Part shown: piece by piece, positions 1-20,085 of the stretch
How positions within the stretch are numbered: position 1 is the first letter of the stretch
Layout of the letters: each line of letters begins with the position of its first letter
Assembly: GCA_963693305.1 (NCBI GenBank)
Contig: OY855913.1
Location: forward strand, 11,417,201-11,481,200
Source: Meandrina meandrites
Lineage: Eukaryota > Cnidaria > Anthozoa > Scleractinia > Meandrinidae
Direction: 5' to 3'
DNA length: 64,000 bases
Program-made: the position numbers and the translations under genes
The notes under the pieces: model-generated
Databases searched by the model: none
What the model was told of the DNA's origin: nothing
The model's input: only the letters and a program-made list of their open reading frames with translations

Positions 1-1614
1 TCTGAAGGTATACGGTAACCTTAATAGGGGATCATCAGAAATTAGCATAAGGCCATTTGAACAGGTAACATTTCAATACAAAATAAAGTGAAAAGGAATA
101 ACAGAACCACATGAAGACAACAATTAACCTGTGTTTGAATGATTTTATCAGCCGTCACTGTCTGAGCTTGTTGAAAATAAATCCAAACATGTTTGTACTA
201 AATTACATTCTTACTGGCTGCTAAATAGGGGCAAAAACAACAGTCAGAAGAATGCTCGTTGGGACGGCAGAAAGGTGGTCGCAGTCGCTTAATAGAGGTG
301 GCCGTTTAAAAGGGGTTTAATTTACAGTATTATACTGAGGATACTTTCGGAACTTTAGCAACTGGCCGCTTAATAGGTGGCCACTTAACAGTGGTTTGAC
401 TGTACCACCAAAGCATATTGTTACAATTAAGGCTAAAACAATAATTAAGTTACACATTTTGGAACTTCAATTCTACAAATTATTTATTAATTTATAATTA
501 ATTTCCACAGTCACTGGTGGTGCAAGCCCTTCCAATTTGTCAGCAACCAGAAAAATGTGTTTAACAATCATAGGCCCATTGGATAAAAGTTCCTCTCAAC
601 TTCCCTTTTTTCTTTCAACTGTACTCAAAGAACAGTGTACATGCACGATTTCAAGGGAAGAAGGATATAAATAGAGACCCAATAAAACAAACCCTTAAAA
701 ATGAAGACCTGTTATTATATATTAAACAATATTCTTCATGCCTGGTTAAGGTTACTAACAGAAAAACGTATTTGGAATGGTGCTCAGGTACAATGACCCC
801 CTGTTATAATAAACACACTGGGGTTTCACTGTGCATGTAAATTAAATACAAGTAGACTTTTTAAGGCAACTTCTTACAATCTTCACATCCCATACCAGGA
901 AGGGTACTCAGGATTTCAAGTGATGAGGATGAGCCAATGGGAGAAAAATTCAAGATCCAACAAAAATTAATCCCCAAAAAATCCCATGCTGAATTTAAGT
1001 TTTTACAGGAAATGTCTTCTGGATTTGTTAAACCAGTTGAATCTGAACATTTCACAGATCGTTCGTATTAACCGTTGTGCAACCGGAAGCCATCAAACTA
1101 ATCAAAAACTTGTCAAAAAGATGTCAAAAACTTTGTCGGGTGGCTACGGTTCAATACGCTTGACTGTAAATGATATAACACAAAGTGAAACATTTAGAAA
1201 TTGAATGTTTGTGTTTGCTTATTCATTATACCATATGAATTTGTATTTTCCTTCCCACAAGAAACTCCCGGAATCGAAAATTTAAAACCCACAAAAATCC
1301 CTTGTTTATCCCCATCATTTGACATCCCGAGTACCCCCTCCCCCCTAAATGAGTAAATCTGTGCTATAATCTCCTGCCAGCCTGCAGTGGTGACTTTTAC
1401 CACCAAACACTATTCTTAAAACCTGGTTAACACTGTCTAGTTAGCAGTATTAGTAGGAAGATAACATGACATAAGTATAACCACAAGGAAAAAACTGATC
1501 TTTTCTTTATATTTGTAAGTTATGTCCATGATGTTAGTTAAGCCTGGTTTGCTAAGTGTGAGCTCAGATTTTGTCAAAATAATCAGGCCCTAGTGCATGT
1601 AAGAAGTAACAAAC
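1..1614. other. TRIM37 intron sequence, no exon recognised
   Basis: This stretch lies downstream of the last TRIM37 exon I can place (ending at 1615, minus strand). I looked for the following B-box exon on the minus strand and did not find it, so it is probably outside the window. Bases 241-405 carry AAGTGGCC and GGCCGCTTAATA motifs and end in GGTTTGACTGTA. This resembles the terminal part of a Tc1/mariner-type MITE, but I see no convincing left end. Confidence 0.5.
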
Positions 1615-10585
<8,971 letters not shown>

Positions 10586-11197
10586 CTTTTCAACTTCTCG
10601 TTTTACTATCTGTGTAGTCCTTTAGTGAGGCTTACTCTCTCAAAATAGGGCGAAAAACGACTCATGCTCTAACACAATCGAGTTGTTTAGAGCTTGGAAA
10701 AATCATTACAAATTTATAGCTTGTTCCCAACGCTCCTCTTGTTTGGGTTGTAAAACCACGTGACAAAATTTCGTGATATTATTGGCTGCATGCAAAATAG
10801 AGGGAAACGACGCCGGTTTTGAAAGTTTTGAACTGTTAGAAGATTTGCACTTGCATGTAATCAGGAATTAATTTTAAGTATCCTACGTTACAACTGACAC
10901 TATCGATGTAAGCTTAAAAACAATGACCGCTCTTACGGAAGATGATTAGGGGTATAAAGGGGCGGATCCAGAAAAATCAGAGAGGGGGGCGAAAAAATTT
11001 CGGTGAGAGCGCAACCTGGCCCTATACCCACAACAACAACAGCAAGAAGCTTTATTTGCATAATGATAAATAAATATAGTATTACAAAAGCATACAACTT
11101 TACTGAAAACGAGACTGATAATAATCGTAATCATGTTAAAATGAAAAAGCAATTATGTTACAACACAACGCTGATTCCTGACAGTCCTGACATTCCA
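10586..11197. other. 5' flank of TRIM37
   Basis: This region holds the presumptive minus-strand promoter of TRIM37, upstream of the ATG at 10585. I see no clear TATA box at a usual distance. Near 10955-11020 is a block reading GGGGCGGATCCAG with a G-rich continuation, of the kind often found at ends of invertebrate transposable elements. Nothing in it looks like a gene. Confidence 0.35.
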
Positions 11198-11349
11198 CAA
11201 TACTACGGTGGCCCACAAGTATCACGGCAAAAGTTTCAAGTCAGTACCGCACAATTAAAAAAAAGCGTCATCATTAACTTTATTCAAGTCATTTAAGTTT
11301 TGGGTAGTTAAACTTATTTTCAAATCAAACAAAACATGATTTGGTAAAG

Positions 11350-11605
11350 CACGACAAAAGTTTTTAAACGCCACGGCAAAAGTTTGTAAACGCCACGGCA
11401 AAAGTTTGTAAACGCCACGGCAAAAGTGTGTAAACGCCACGGCAAAAGTTTGAAAACATCACGGCAAAAGTTTGTAAACGCCACGGCAAAAGTTTTTAAA
11501 CACCACGGCAAAATTTTTAAAACATCACGGCAAAAGTTTGAAAATATCACGGCAAAAGTTTGTAAACGCCACGGCAAAAGTTTGAAAGACGTCACGGCGG
11601 AAGTT
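11350..11605. repeat. Subterminal tandem repeats of the IS3EU-like element
   Basis: About eleven degenerate copies of a 22-24 bp unit with the core CACGGCAAAAGTTTGTAAAC form the inner part of the left terminal repeat. A shorter inverted array occupies about 13667-13850 in the right arm. Such subterminal arrays commonly serve as transposase binding sites; that role is inferred here. Confidence 0.75.
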
Positions 11606-11619
11606 CATGTAGAACGGAA

Positions 11620-11869
11620 GTGAACAACCCTCGCGCCAGGTTTGCTCCAACTACACAAAACAAAATGGCGGACAGAGATGCACATGTTGAAGAGCTCACG
11701 ATTCGCGATTATTTTAACAAAGGATATACTTATGATGAAATACTTGCTCTTTTGGATAAATACCATGGTATTCGAATGAGTATAGCCACTCTGAAAAGGC
11801 GCATAAAGGAATACGGTTTGAAAAGAAGAAATGTGGAATATGATTTGGCTTCAATTCGAGACAAGATCG

Positions 11870-11901
<32 letters not shown>

Positions 11902-12640
11902 GCTATACCTCTAAAATAGTGGCTACGCGGCTACGCAGCTACGCAGACCTCTAAAATACTGGCTACGCGGCTAAACCTCTAAAATAGTGGCTACGCAGCT
12001 ACGTAGCCACCAATCTCGTTCCCAGGGCCCTCATGAGCCGAAGAAAGCGCACTACACATACCTCGTCCTTTAATCCATGAGCCGAAGAAAGCGCACTACA
12101 CATGAACATACCTCGTTCTTTAATCCATGAGCCGAAGAAAGCCCACTACACATGAATATACCTCGTTCTTTAATCCATGAGCCGAAGAAAGCGCTACTGT
12201 CGAAGTTTTGCTTAGGGAATTGGATCCCGAAGGAACGGAGGAAAGAAGGGCGCACAGGCTTCGCAGAAGGACCTACAGGAACACTGGGCCAAATGATGCA
12301 TGGCACTGTGATGGATATGATAAGCTCAAACCTTTCGGCTTTGCTATTCACGCCTGCATCGATGGATGGAGCAGAAAGGCGTTATGGCTGTATGTAACAC
12401 GATCAAACAACTCACCACATTATCACCTATTATCTTGATGCCGTTGAACAAGGTGGATGTCCTAAGAAACTGATAACGGACTTGGGAACTGAGAATGGAT
12501 TGATGGCTTCGATACACAGTTTTTTCGAGATGATTTAAATAGTCATCGTTACGTTCCATCTCCCAGGAATCAGAGGTCTGAAGCGTGGTGGTCCTACTTC
12601 AGAAGAAGTAGAACAAACTGGTGGATAATTTTTTTTAAAG
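11620..12640 (+). pseudogene. Degraded IS3EU-like transposase, plus-strand copy
   Basis: The N-terminal part (11665-11866) contains MADRDAHVEELTIRDYF and a helix-turn-helix-like RMSIATLKRRIKEYG. The frame is then disrupted by repeats. It resumes near 12195 with LLRELDPEGTEERRAHRLRR and the first catalytic block WHCDGYDKLKPFGFAIHACI. A second block (TDLGTENG near 12478) and a third (NQRSEAWWSYFRRSRTNWW near 12570) lie in shifted frames. The three acidic residues of a DDE integrase fold can be seen, but stops and frameshifts make it inactive. Confidence 0.7.
11885..12190. repeat. Two tandem-repeat blocks inside the IS3EU-like element
   Basis: Bases 11900-12010 repeat CCTCTAAAATAGTGGCTACG with minor changes. 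Bases 12030-12190 contain about four copies of a unit of about 55-65 bp beginning ATGAGCCGAAGAAAGCGC and ending in a CTCGTTCTTTAATCC-like stretch. They interrupt the plus-strand transposase frame between its N-terminal part and the LLRELDPEG block. Confidence 0.7.
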
Positions 12641-12669
12641 ACTTGGAACACCAAGGAACATTTAATCCA

Positions 12670-13642
12670 GCTAGTGAACTAGAAGGTTTGAGCTTATCAT
12701 ATCCTTCACAGTGCCATGCATCATTTGGCCCAGTGTTCCTGTAGGTCCTTCTGCGAAGCCTGTGCGCCCTTCTTTCCTCCGTTCCTCCGGGATCCAATTC
12801 CCTAAGCAAAGCTTCGACAGTAGAACGTGGCACAACAATACCTTCAATCTTGAGAGTGTGCCAAATATGTCTATAGCCTCCCATGCAGTCGGGTCCATCT
12901 AATAGACTTATGCATCAGTCAATTCCAGCAGTGCCCATCCCCCCCCCCCGGGCTGACCCCCGGGCATTAGCATTTCTTTGGTAAATTCCCCGGGGTGGGG
13001 ATGAGGGAACCGGGCAAATGCCCCGCTCCCGGGTTGATTGTTTTCAATCTCTCGATAGGTGATATAAGAATATAATACAAGTTGTTGCTTCTTGACAATG
13101 AAGAAATATCTAAAATTGAGAAAATATACCTTAAAAAACATCCATGAACATCCACGAGCTTCTCTAGTCCTTCATGGACTAGCTAATCTGCAGAGTAGTC
13201 CACGTCTTGGCCTATAAACGCCTTCATCACGAATACGGGACTCACTCCACGGTTTCGAAACCACGTGTCAAATGCCCGGGGGTCAACCCGAGGTACGCAA
13301 ATGCCCCACCCCCGGGACGGGCAACATTAGGAAATGCCCCGGGGTTGCCCGGGGGGGGGGGATGGGCACTGCTGGAATTGACTGATGCATTACGATCTTG
13401 TCTCGAATTGAAGCCAAATCATATTCCACATTTCTTCTTTTCAAACCGTATTCCTTTATGCGCCTTTTCAGAGTGGCTATACTCATTCGAATACCATGGT
13501 ATTTATCCAAAAGAGCAAGTATTTCATCATAAGTATATCCTTTGTTAAAATAATCGCGAATCGTGAGCTCTTCAACATGTGCATCTCTGTCCGCCATTTT
13601 GTTTTGTGTAGTTGGAGCAAACCTGGCGCGAGGGTTGTTCAC
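12670..13642 (-). pseudogene. Inverted N-terminal half of the IS3EU-like transposase
   Basis: On the minus strand the same N-terminus (MADRDAHVEELTIRDYF) starts at 13597, within an open frame that begins at 13642. It is interrupted by the MITE at 12911-13389 and resumes as GPDCMGGYRHIWHTLKIEG, LLRELDPGG and WHCEGYDKLKP near 12700. Removing the MITE with one TTA leaves a continuous frame, which shows that the MITE landed in an intact gene half. The copy ends at the head-to-head junction near 12670, before the second catalytic block. The first catalytic position reads WHCEGYDK here but WHCDGYDK in the plus copy. Confidence 0.7.
12911..13389. mobile_element. Harbinger-like MITE nested in the transposase
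   Basis: Inverted termini TGCATCAGTCAATTCCAGCA enclose 479 bp, with TTA on both sides (12908-12910 and 13390-13392). A 3-bp TWA duplication is typical of PIF/Harbinger. Next to each terminus are runs of C or G and CCCGGG-rich blocks that are partly inverted copies of each other. No transposase is visible. Confidence 0.72.
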
Positions 13643-14041
13643 TTCCGCTCTACATGAACTTCCGCCGTGACGTCTTTCAAACTTTTGCCGTGGCGTTTAC
13701 AAACTTTTGCCGTGATGTTTTCAAACTTATGCCGTGATGTTTTAAAAATTTTGCCGTGGTGTTTAAAAACTTTTGCCGTGGCGTTTACAAACTTTTGCCG
13801 TGATGTTTTCAAACTTTTGCCGTGGCGTTTAAAAACTTTTGTCGTGCTTTACCAAATCATGTTTTGTTTGATTTGAAAATAAGTTTAACTACCCAAAACT
13901 TAAATGACTTGAATGAAGTTAATGATGACGCTTTTTTTTTAATTGTGCGGTACTGACTTGAAACTTTTGCCGTGATACTTGTGGGCCACCGTACAATACA
14001 GCTCGAGAGACAGTTGGTTAAGGAAAACAGGGGGCTAAAAA

Positions 14042-14136
14042 TAATTGTTAATGTTTCTAAATGACGATAAATGGCGGTATAAAATATTTATACCGCCATT
14101 TATCGTCATTTACAAACATTAACAATTATTTTAAGC
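14042..14136. repeat. Near-perfect hairpin
   Basis: Two arms of about 45 bp (AATAATTGTTAATGTTTCTA and onward against its complement) meet at TATAAAATATTTATA, forming a 95-bp palindrome. It may be a tiny MITE; I see no convincing target duplication. Confidence 0.7.
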
Positions 14137-14308
14137 ATAAAAGACGCTACGCAGTTTTCAACTATTATTTACTAAGGAAAAAAGGGGGGCCGCGGCCCCC
14201 TCGACCCTTCCCCTAAATCCGCCTATGGTATAGGATTGTTCAAAAATAGGATCCCTGCGCAGCGTAGGTGCTAAAAGTAGGAATGAAAAAAAAAAAAGTT
14301 TTGTCCCC

Positions 14309-14336
14309 CTGAAGAAGGCAGCATTGCCGAAATGTC
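14309..14336 (+). ncRNA. Hammerhead-like core, probably decayed
   Basis: The order is CTGAAGA, stem II GGCA-GCAT-TGCC, GAAA, then T-GTC. Position 7 of the core can be any base, so CTGAAGA fits. The bases after GAAA (ATGT) are not self-complementary, and stem I is limited to a weak GTTT/AAAC pairing. Ranked below the motif at 59211-59285. Confidence 0.35.
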
Positions 14337-14399
14337 TTGAAACTATTTTGATTACAGCGTAGTATTTACCTATTTTTTCGCCTATGTTATAGAATAGTC

Positions 14400-14712
14400 T
14401 TTGAAAAATCATGGGTCTCGTCAAATTTTAAGCGAGTCTCGAAATCTCGACATCGCAAACAAGAGTCTCGGAATCTCGAGCTCGCAAAAAACATAAAGCT
14501 GGTCTCGGAATCTCAAATTTTGAAACTCGAGTCTCGGAGTCTCGCAAAACACAGACTGAATGCCTATAAGTAACAGAAAGCTACAGAGCGTTATAACAGT
14601 CTCGCGCTCGGATTTTTGAATCGCGGCGTCTCAGGCTCGGATCGATAGAAATGCTGAAGTCTCGGTCTCGAATTTTTAAACAAGGGTTTCACAGTCTCGC
14701 AAAGTCTCGAGT
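14400..14712. repeat. GTCTCG-rich low-complexity repeats
   Basis: The motif GTCTCG with the spacing of a degenerate tandem array (AGTCTCGGAATCTCGAG and variants) recurs about fifteen times. No reading frame or known element is apparent. Confidence 0.6.
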
Positions 14713-14721
14713 TTACCATTG

Positions 14722-15090
14722 AATACCCTTATGATTGAGGACGGGGACATTGGGGTTTGCGGTATTGGCCTGGTATTGGCCAATTTTTCATGCGGTATAC
14801 TATACCCTTAATGGAGGCCAGAAGGGAAAAGAAGCCCGGGCCGACCCAAAACAACATGGAGGAGAATGGTTGAAAATGAAAGGAAAACAGCTGGGTGGCA
14901 GTCATGGGCGAGTGTCAGAACCCTCGCAGCAAACCGTAGTGGGTGGAAGGAGAATGTCAAAGCCTTATGTGCCTTACGGCATGAAGAGATATAGGATATA
15001 GGATAGGATACTATACCCTTATGATTGAGGACGGGGACATTGGGGTTTGCGGTATTGGCCTGGTATTGGCCAATTTTTCATGCGGTATGG
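14722..15090. repeat. Direct repeat of about 78 bp, spaced 285 bp
   Basis: The block starting TATACCCTTATGATTGAGGA and ending near CATGCGGTAT occurs at about 14722-14797 and again at about 15013-15089 with essentially no changes. The spacer ends in short TATAGGATA repeats. This looks like a recent local duplication. Confidence 0.75.
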
Positions 15091-17715
15091 AGCGGTATGC
15101 AACAAAGGAGACTAATGTCGCGCATGCGCTTCATGGCTCAAAATGTACTGGAATCCAGTGCCCTGTTTTCGAACGGCGGGAAAACGAGAGAAGGCGTTTG
15201 TGAGTTTTGCAGGTGTTTTCTTCACTGACTTTTCGCTGCTTGTTTTCACGGACACGACGCAAAATCAATCGAAAGCCAGCAATTCTCCTTAATTACTGGC
15301 CATTATTCTTCAACTTTGCTGTTGATTTTAATTCATTTTAAATGGAAACACCGCGAGTCTTTTAATCTGAAGAAGGCGACGAGTCAAAAGTTCCGTGATC
15401 AATGGCGGAGTTTACGACGAGCTGAGTAAATGTTTTCCATCCCGACAGTGTCTTTTCTTTTGTAAAAGAAATTTGCAACGCAAGAACAAGTGCTGTTGAT
15501 AAATAAAGTAAGTGAAACTCAAAATGAAATTGTTAGGTTTAGTCGTATTGTAAGAAATTTTTGCGTTTGGAACAGGGAAGCGACAACTTGAATGATAAGG
15601 AGGAGTTACCAGGTTACAGCTAGCTCGTGAATTGCATCTTTGATTAGCCCTAAAATTTTCTGTTCTCTGAGAACCAAACCATTTGGTAGTGGTAAGATTG
15701 GAAGAACCGTTTGGAGAGGAAATCTAGCTTAGTTTGGCCGTTTTAGCGAGAAATTCACCACGGACGCAAGCCCTTCGGTGAAACTGACGCAGATTAAGTT
15801 TAATTTTGCTCTGAAAGAAATATTTTCCTTTCATTATCCGAGACTTTTGTCTCAGGCTTTGATCCATGAAATCCCTTTTAGTGATAGACGTTTGAGCATC
15901 AAGGAAAAAATCTGTGTAAAGAACTTCTTGAATAAAGTGGCATGGCTCAGCCCTGATACGCCAAAGCTCAACGCTGTCGCTTGCTAACACGGCAAAATTC
16001 ACTTCCCAAGGGCATTCCAGTTTTCTTTATTTTGCCAGTTAATTAACGACAATTTTGATATGGAAATTATTGCAATGTAAAACTAAGAAATTCAGCTCTC
16101 TTTTTGAATGGTCTTTAGGTTTTACTGGCATATTAATGTGTAAAATGAAAAATGGTGTGGCGCGCGTGCAAATATTTTTGGCAAAAATCTTCGAAAACGT
16201 AGGTGCCAGTTGGTTTTCAAGTTATCATTTCTAGGTAAAGAATTCTTGATCCAGAAATCGCCTTTAACAGGGTATTGAGGAATAAATGAGGAATTAGACG
16301 AGCATAAGATCGTTAAGTATAAAGTGGCAAGGCGTGCGAAAATGTCTAGGGAAGTTGGACCTTTTTTGGCATCAAGATTAAGCATTTGTTGGTCATTATG
16401 GAAAGAAGCACATCATGTGCCACTGCCAAAGCTGTACTTCCTACACTGTTAAAAGACACTACCCATAAAACGCTGAAAGAAAACAACAAAGAACCATACA
16501 ATTATATTTCTATTGTCCATTTTTAATAGATTTAAGTGTATTAAAGCAGTATTTTAAATAAAAAATTCAAGGATTGAATACTTTTGACAATGCATAAATT
16601 TACCTAATTAAATATTAAGTTAATTACATCAGTACTGTATGTACGAGAACAATTCAAAGTTAATATTTACAAAGTATTATGCATGACTACATTTTATTTA
16701 CATTTAATGTTACATAAATAATGTGTACATTTTTAAAAATATTATTTACAATTAGCTATAGGTTCATAGCTATATACAGTTCATATACAAAACATATTAT
16801 ATACATGAAATGTTTCCCATAAATATTCACTTTCATTCATAGATTTACATGTGTAGTTTGTTAAATGCAAAAGGCAATGACCATTAAATTTCCTGTATTT
16901 ACAAACAACCAATATCATGAATACTAAAACAACTACTATATGTTTATGCTACTAAAAACTATGTACAAAAATCATTTAAAATTTCAGTCAAAAATTACAG
17001 AGCAGTACATTCTAAAAACACTGGATTTTAGAATCTCCCTTGTGATTTGCTTGTTTGCTTTTCAATTTTTCTTTGTTCCCTATTTACAGCAAATATTTAT
17101 GCTTTATATCATCAAATTATAAGTATATGCAGTGGCTTTTGTTTTGCCATTAAAGCAATGTCATAATTAAGCACAGATATCGGAATGAAGAAACACCAAC
17201 TAGACTCAGACATGGTTACACTGCTTTTCCAAACAAATTGTCACACCTCTTGAGAGGCAACATGTGTTCACTTCTGTTTTGCATGTTGCTATTATTTTAC
17301 TCTCAGCAAAACCAACTTATTTTCAGGGAAATGGTTCTTCTCAAACAATGTAAGCCGAAAAAGTGAAAGGATTTTCAATTAAAATAAAACATTTGGAAAT
17401 CATTTATTTCTGTAGCAAGTATTGCAAAATAATGCAATTTATAAGTTTACAAACTGCAACCAAGAGATTACAACTATTAAGATTGGTGGTAACATAATTT
17501 CAGCATTTTAATAATTTAGTGCACTCTATTTTTGTAGTAAATGTAACCATCACAGTAGGTTTCTACTACTAAAAGAAGCAATGAATGTACCAGAAAGCAA
17601 CAACTGTAAGTTACAGTATCTGCAAGCAATATAAAACAGTATCTGCAAGCAATGCTTTTGTTGTTTGGAAGACCCACACACAAAGGAGTTTCAATAAATT
17701 TAAGCAGCAGGTACA
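15091..17715. other. No gene recognised
   Basis: Bases 15091-16400 are of moderate GC and contain short reading frames without recognisable domains. Bases 16400-17700 are strongly AT-rich. I see no RNA gene or clear terminal repeats. Confidence 0.45.
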
Positions 17716-17990
17716 CTGAGCTAATGGTCAGAGTGCTGGGCCCCACATTGAGCAGTCTGGGTTGGTGCCCAGGCCAATTGCAAGCACTGTGTTGTGTTCT
17801 CGGGCAAGACACTTTACTCTCATAGTGCCTCTCTCCACCCAGGTGTATAAATGGGTACCAGCAAATTTACTGCTGGGGGTAACCCTGTGATAGACTAGTA
17901 TTCCATCCAGGGGGGAGTAGAAATAACCCTAGTCACTTCATGCTAAGGAAACCATGATAAGCTCAGCCTTGTTGACCACTTTGCTCAAAT
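17716..17990 (+). mobile_element. Diverged tRNA-derived SINE with Nin-DC-like core
   Basis: The core TGCCTCTCTCCACCCAGGTG and the following ATAAATGGGTACC block match the copies at 30074-30369 and 43651-43942. The tRNA-like head (box A near CTAATGGTCAGAGTG) is more decayed than in those two, which suggests an older insertion. I could not define its target duplication. Confidence 0.7.
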
Positions 17991-19203
17991 TCAGCTTTTA
18001 TATATACCTCATAAGTATATAGGTGGTTGTCTTTCAAAATTGTTGAAATGGGTTATAATGCATTCCCTCAAAGCCACCCTCCTTGGCCCTTAAACAATGT
18101 AAACCTCAACTCTCAACTGAATACTTACCTAGTCTGTTTGAAGTAGTGAAATGGCTGGAAACAGCAATAGCATCAACATTTAATTTACTTACTTTTATTA
18201 TACAACTGTAAACTGACTGGATAACAAACAATTCAAAGGAGGAAGAAGACAGAGGAGAAATAGAGAAACACTTGAGGAAAGAGGCAGAGCTTAACAGTTT
18301 ATTGGTTCCATGGAGTTCCAATCCTAAAATTATAAGGGACAAGAGAAATATATAAATCTTGTAACTTATCTCATAACATTCACTTTTTGTGGACTTTGGA
18401 CTGAATATTTCAGCACAAGTTGTATGCCGGCAGGTAAAGTTCAAACAATAAAGAAAAAAGTGCAGTTTACTTTCAAGAAATGAGGTGACTATGAAAAAAA
18501 AAATGTTTGAATCCGTTATTAAAAAGAAAAACATTTACTAAATAATAATACCCATGCTGGCATCCTGCAAAATGCTATATACATTGTACTGTCCATAGAA
18601 TAATGTAACAACCCATCAATTTCCTTGAAGTTAGTAGCTGTGAGCCAAATGTAGAAACAAGCTAAGAGAAAGAGTTCAGAGTTAGGAGGATGAGGGACAA
18701 GGTGTTGACCTGCAAGAAATAGTAAAGTCTTTAAGACTTGCTTAAAATGAATGGAATTGCCCTTTTTAGAGGTAATCTGAGGAAATCTTCATTAATTTTG
18801 GAGAGGGAGTCAGGCTATGATGATTTCGCAGTTTGAAAATATAATATTTTACGATCCCCCTCCTCCACACCTCAAAAAGGAACCGTTTACACGTTTAGAC
18901 TCTGTAACATCTCTTTTCCCTTGAATCTACTGGGCTGTATGTTATAGAAAGAGTTTTGACTAATAGTTACACAGCAAACTTTCCCAAGGGAAGGTTACAA
19001 GGTGCTACGTGTAAGAAATGACATGGATATACCTGAAGATTTTAGCAGTTATGGGTGGTTAATAATAATTTCAGGTGCACTATATGTTGGCTGCTGTTAA
19101 TTCCCAAGCCAGTTGTAGCTTTGGTTTATAATCATGAACTGTTTGAAAGCACAAATAAACTTCTCTGATAATCTATCTGGTGAAGGCAAATTCCATTTAA
19201 TTT
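17991..19203. other. No gene recognised
   Basis: The longest reading frame (18106-18534, minus) encodes a hydrophobic, compositionally biased 142-residue peptide with no recognisable domain or splice context, and I do not treat it as a gene. Confidence 0.4.
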
Positions 19204-19653
19204 TCAAGAACAGAAATTCACAGCATTATAAACAGCAAAAATTGTGCAGTCATTACTGCCCAATTGACCAGGTTTAACTGTTGACCTTGAAATAGAAATC
19301 ACCCATTCAGTTACATCAGGACTGACTTGTGTTTCCTGTACAACAACTTGGCCCTATGAAGGAGAAGTAAAAGATATGTATAAAAAAATAAGCCTACGTC
19401 TGTCACTTGAATTTGGTGGAGGCGTGGGCAACATTACTTCTGAAACTTTATTGCATTTAAGAAGAAGAGTGATTAAACCTAATCGTTAAACAGAAAGCAC
19501 TTAAAATTAATTTATCTTAACAACGTGTGAGTAAGCTTTGAACCTACCTGCCGCACTGACGTAACCAATTTTCGCCGGGTGAACTCTGACAATTTCCCTC
19601 CTTAGTTTGCAGCAGCATTTTCTACAGGGCTCTTGGAATGAGTTTTTCTGCAT
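19204..19653 (-). CDS. Possible small two-exon gene, divergent from the bZIP gene
   Basis: An ATG at 19653 opens MQKNSFQEPCRKCCCKLRRE and runs to a good donor (GCAG|GTAGGT) at 19548. A possible second exon, 19346-19204, joins in phase and ends at TGA, giving 82 residues including DVTEWVISISR. I do not recognise the product. The acceptor (CCAAG) is weak; the better site CATAG 6 bp upstream is out of phase with exon 1. The 430 bp between this ATG and the bZIP ATG at 20086 would then be a shared promoter region. Low confidence: the protein could equally be a leftover of a longer transcript. Confidence 0.25.
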
Positions 19654-20085
19654 CTGGCACACTTGTTGCGGAACATTTTAAGCACACTTATTTTAGCTTG
19701 CTCGCTCGAATTAAGAGCGAAAACCTGTGAAAAATATGACTTTCCCGCCCCTAAAATACCTTCTGCTAAATATTTTTATGCCGATTCGAGGAAAGGAATG
19801 ACGCCTGAAACTGCCACATTTACCTGAAACTCAAGAACAAGTGATCGAGCAAAGACAACTGAAAATCGCCCCTTCGACCGCCATCTTTGTTTATACCATT
19901 TCAGTGGCGCGCGCATTAACAAGAATCTGGGTACGAGGGAAAAAATTGACCAATCAGACAAAAGTCTCCTTTGTTGCGGTATGCGGTATTTCTCTCTCTG
20001 AAGACTGGGACTTAGTTGTTCCTTCGGTTGCTTTGTGCTAGCTGGAAGTGCGACTTGCGTTGATGTCGCTTGAAGTTTGCTGGTT

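Larger units (their letters stand above)
11204..13993. mobile_element. IS3EU-like DNA transposon rebuilt as a fold-back
   Basis: The termini TACGGTGGCCCACAAGTATC and its inverse are flanked by CAATAC on both sides (11198-11203 and 13994-13999). A 6-bp duplication and a DDE transposase with WHCDGYDK and NQRSEAWW blocks are what is known for IS3EU elements. Each terminal arm carries AT-rich sequence, tandem 23-bp units and then the N-terminal part of the transposase gene, so the two halves face each other. The C-terminal transposase region is present only once, in plus orientation. The element therefore looks like two transposase copies joined head to head. It is broken by a tandem-repeat block near 11885-12190 and by a MITE at 12911-13389. 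Confidence 0.75.

Noticed and set aside
18106..18534. 142-codon frame on the minus strand
   Set aside because: Hydrophobic, biased composition from AT-rich DNA, no domain and no splice support.
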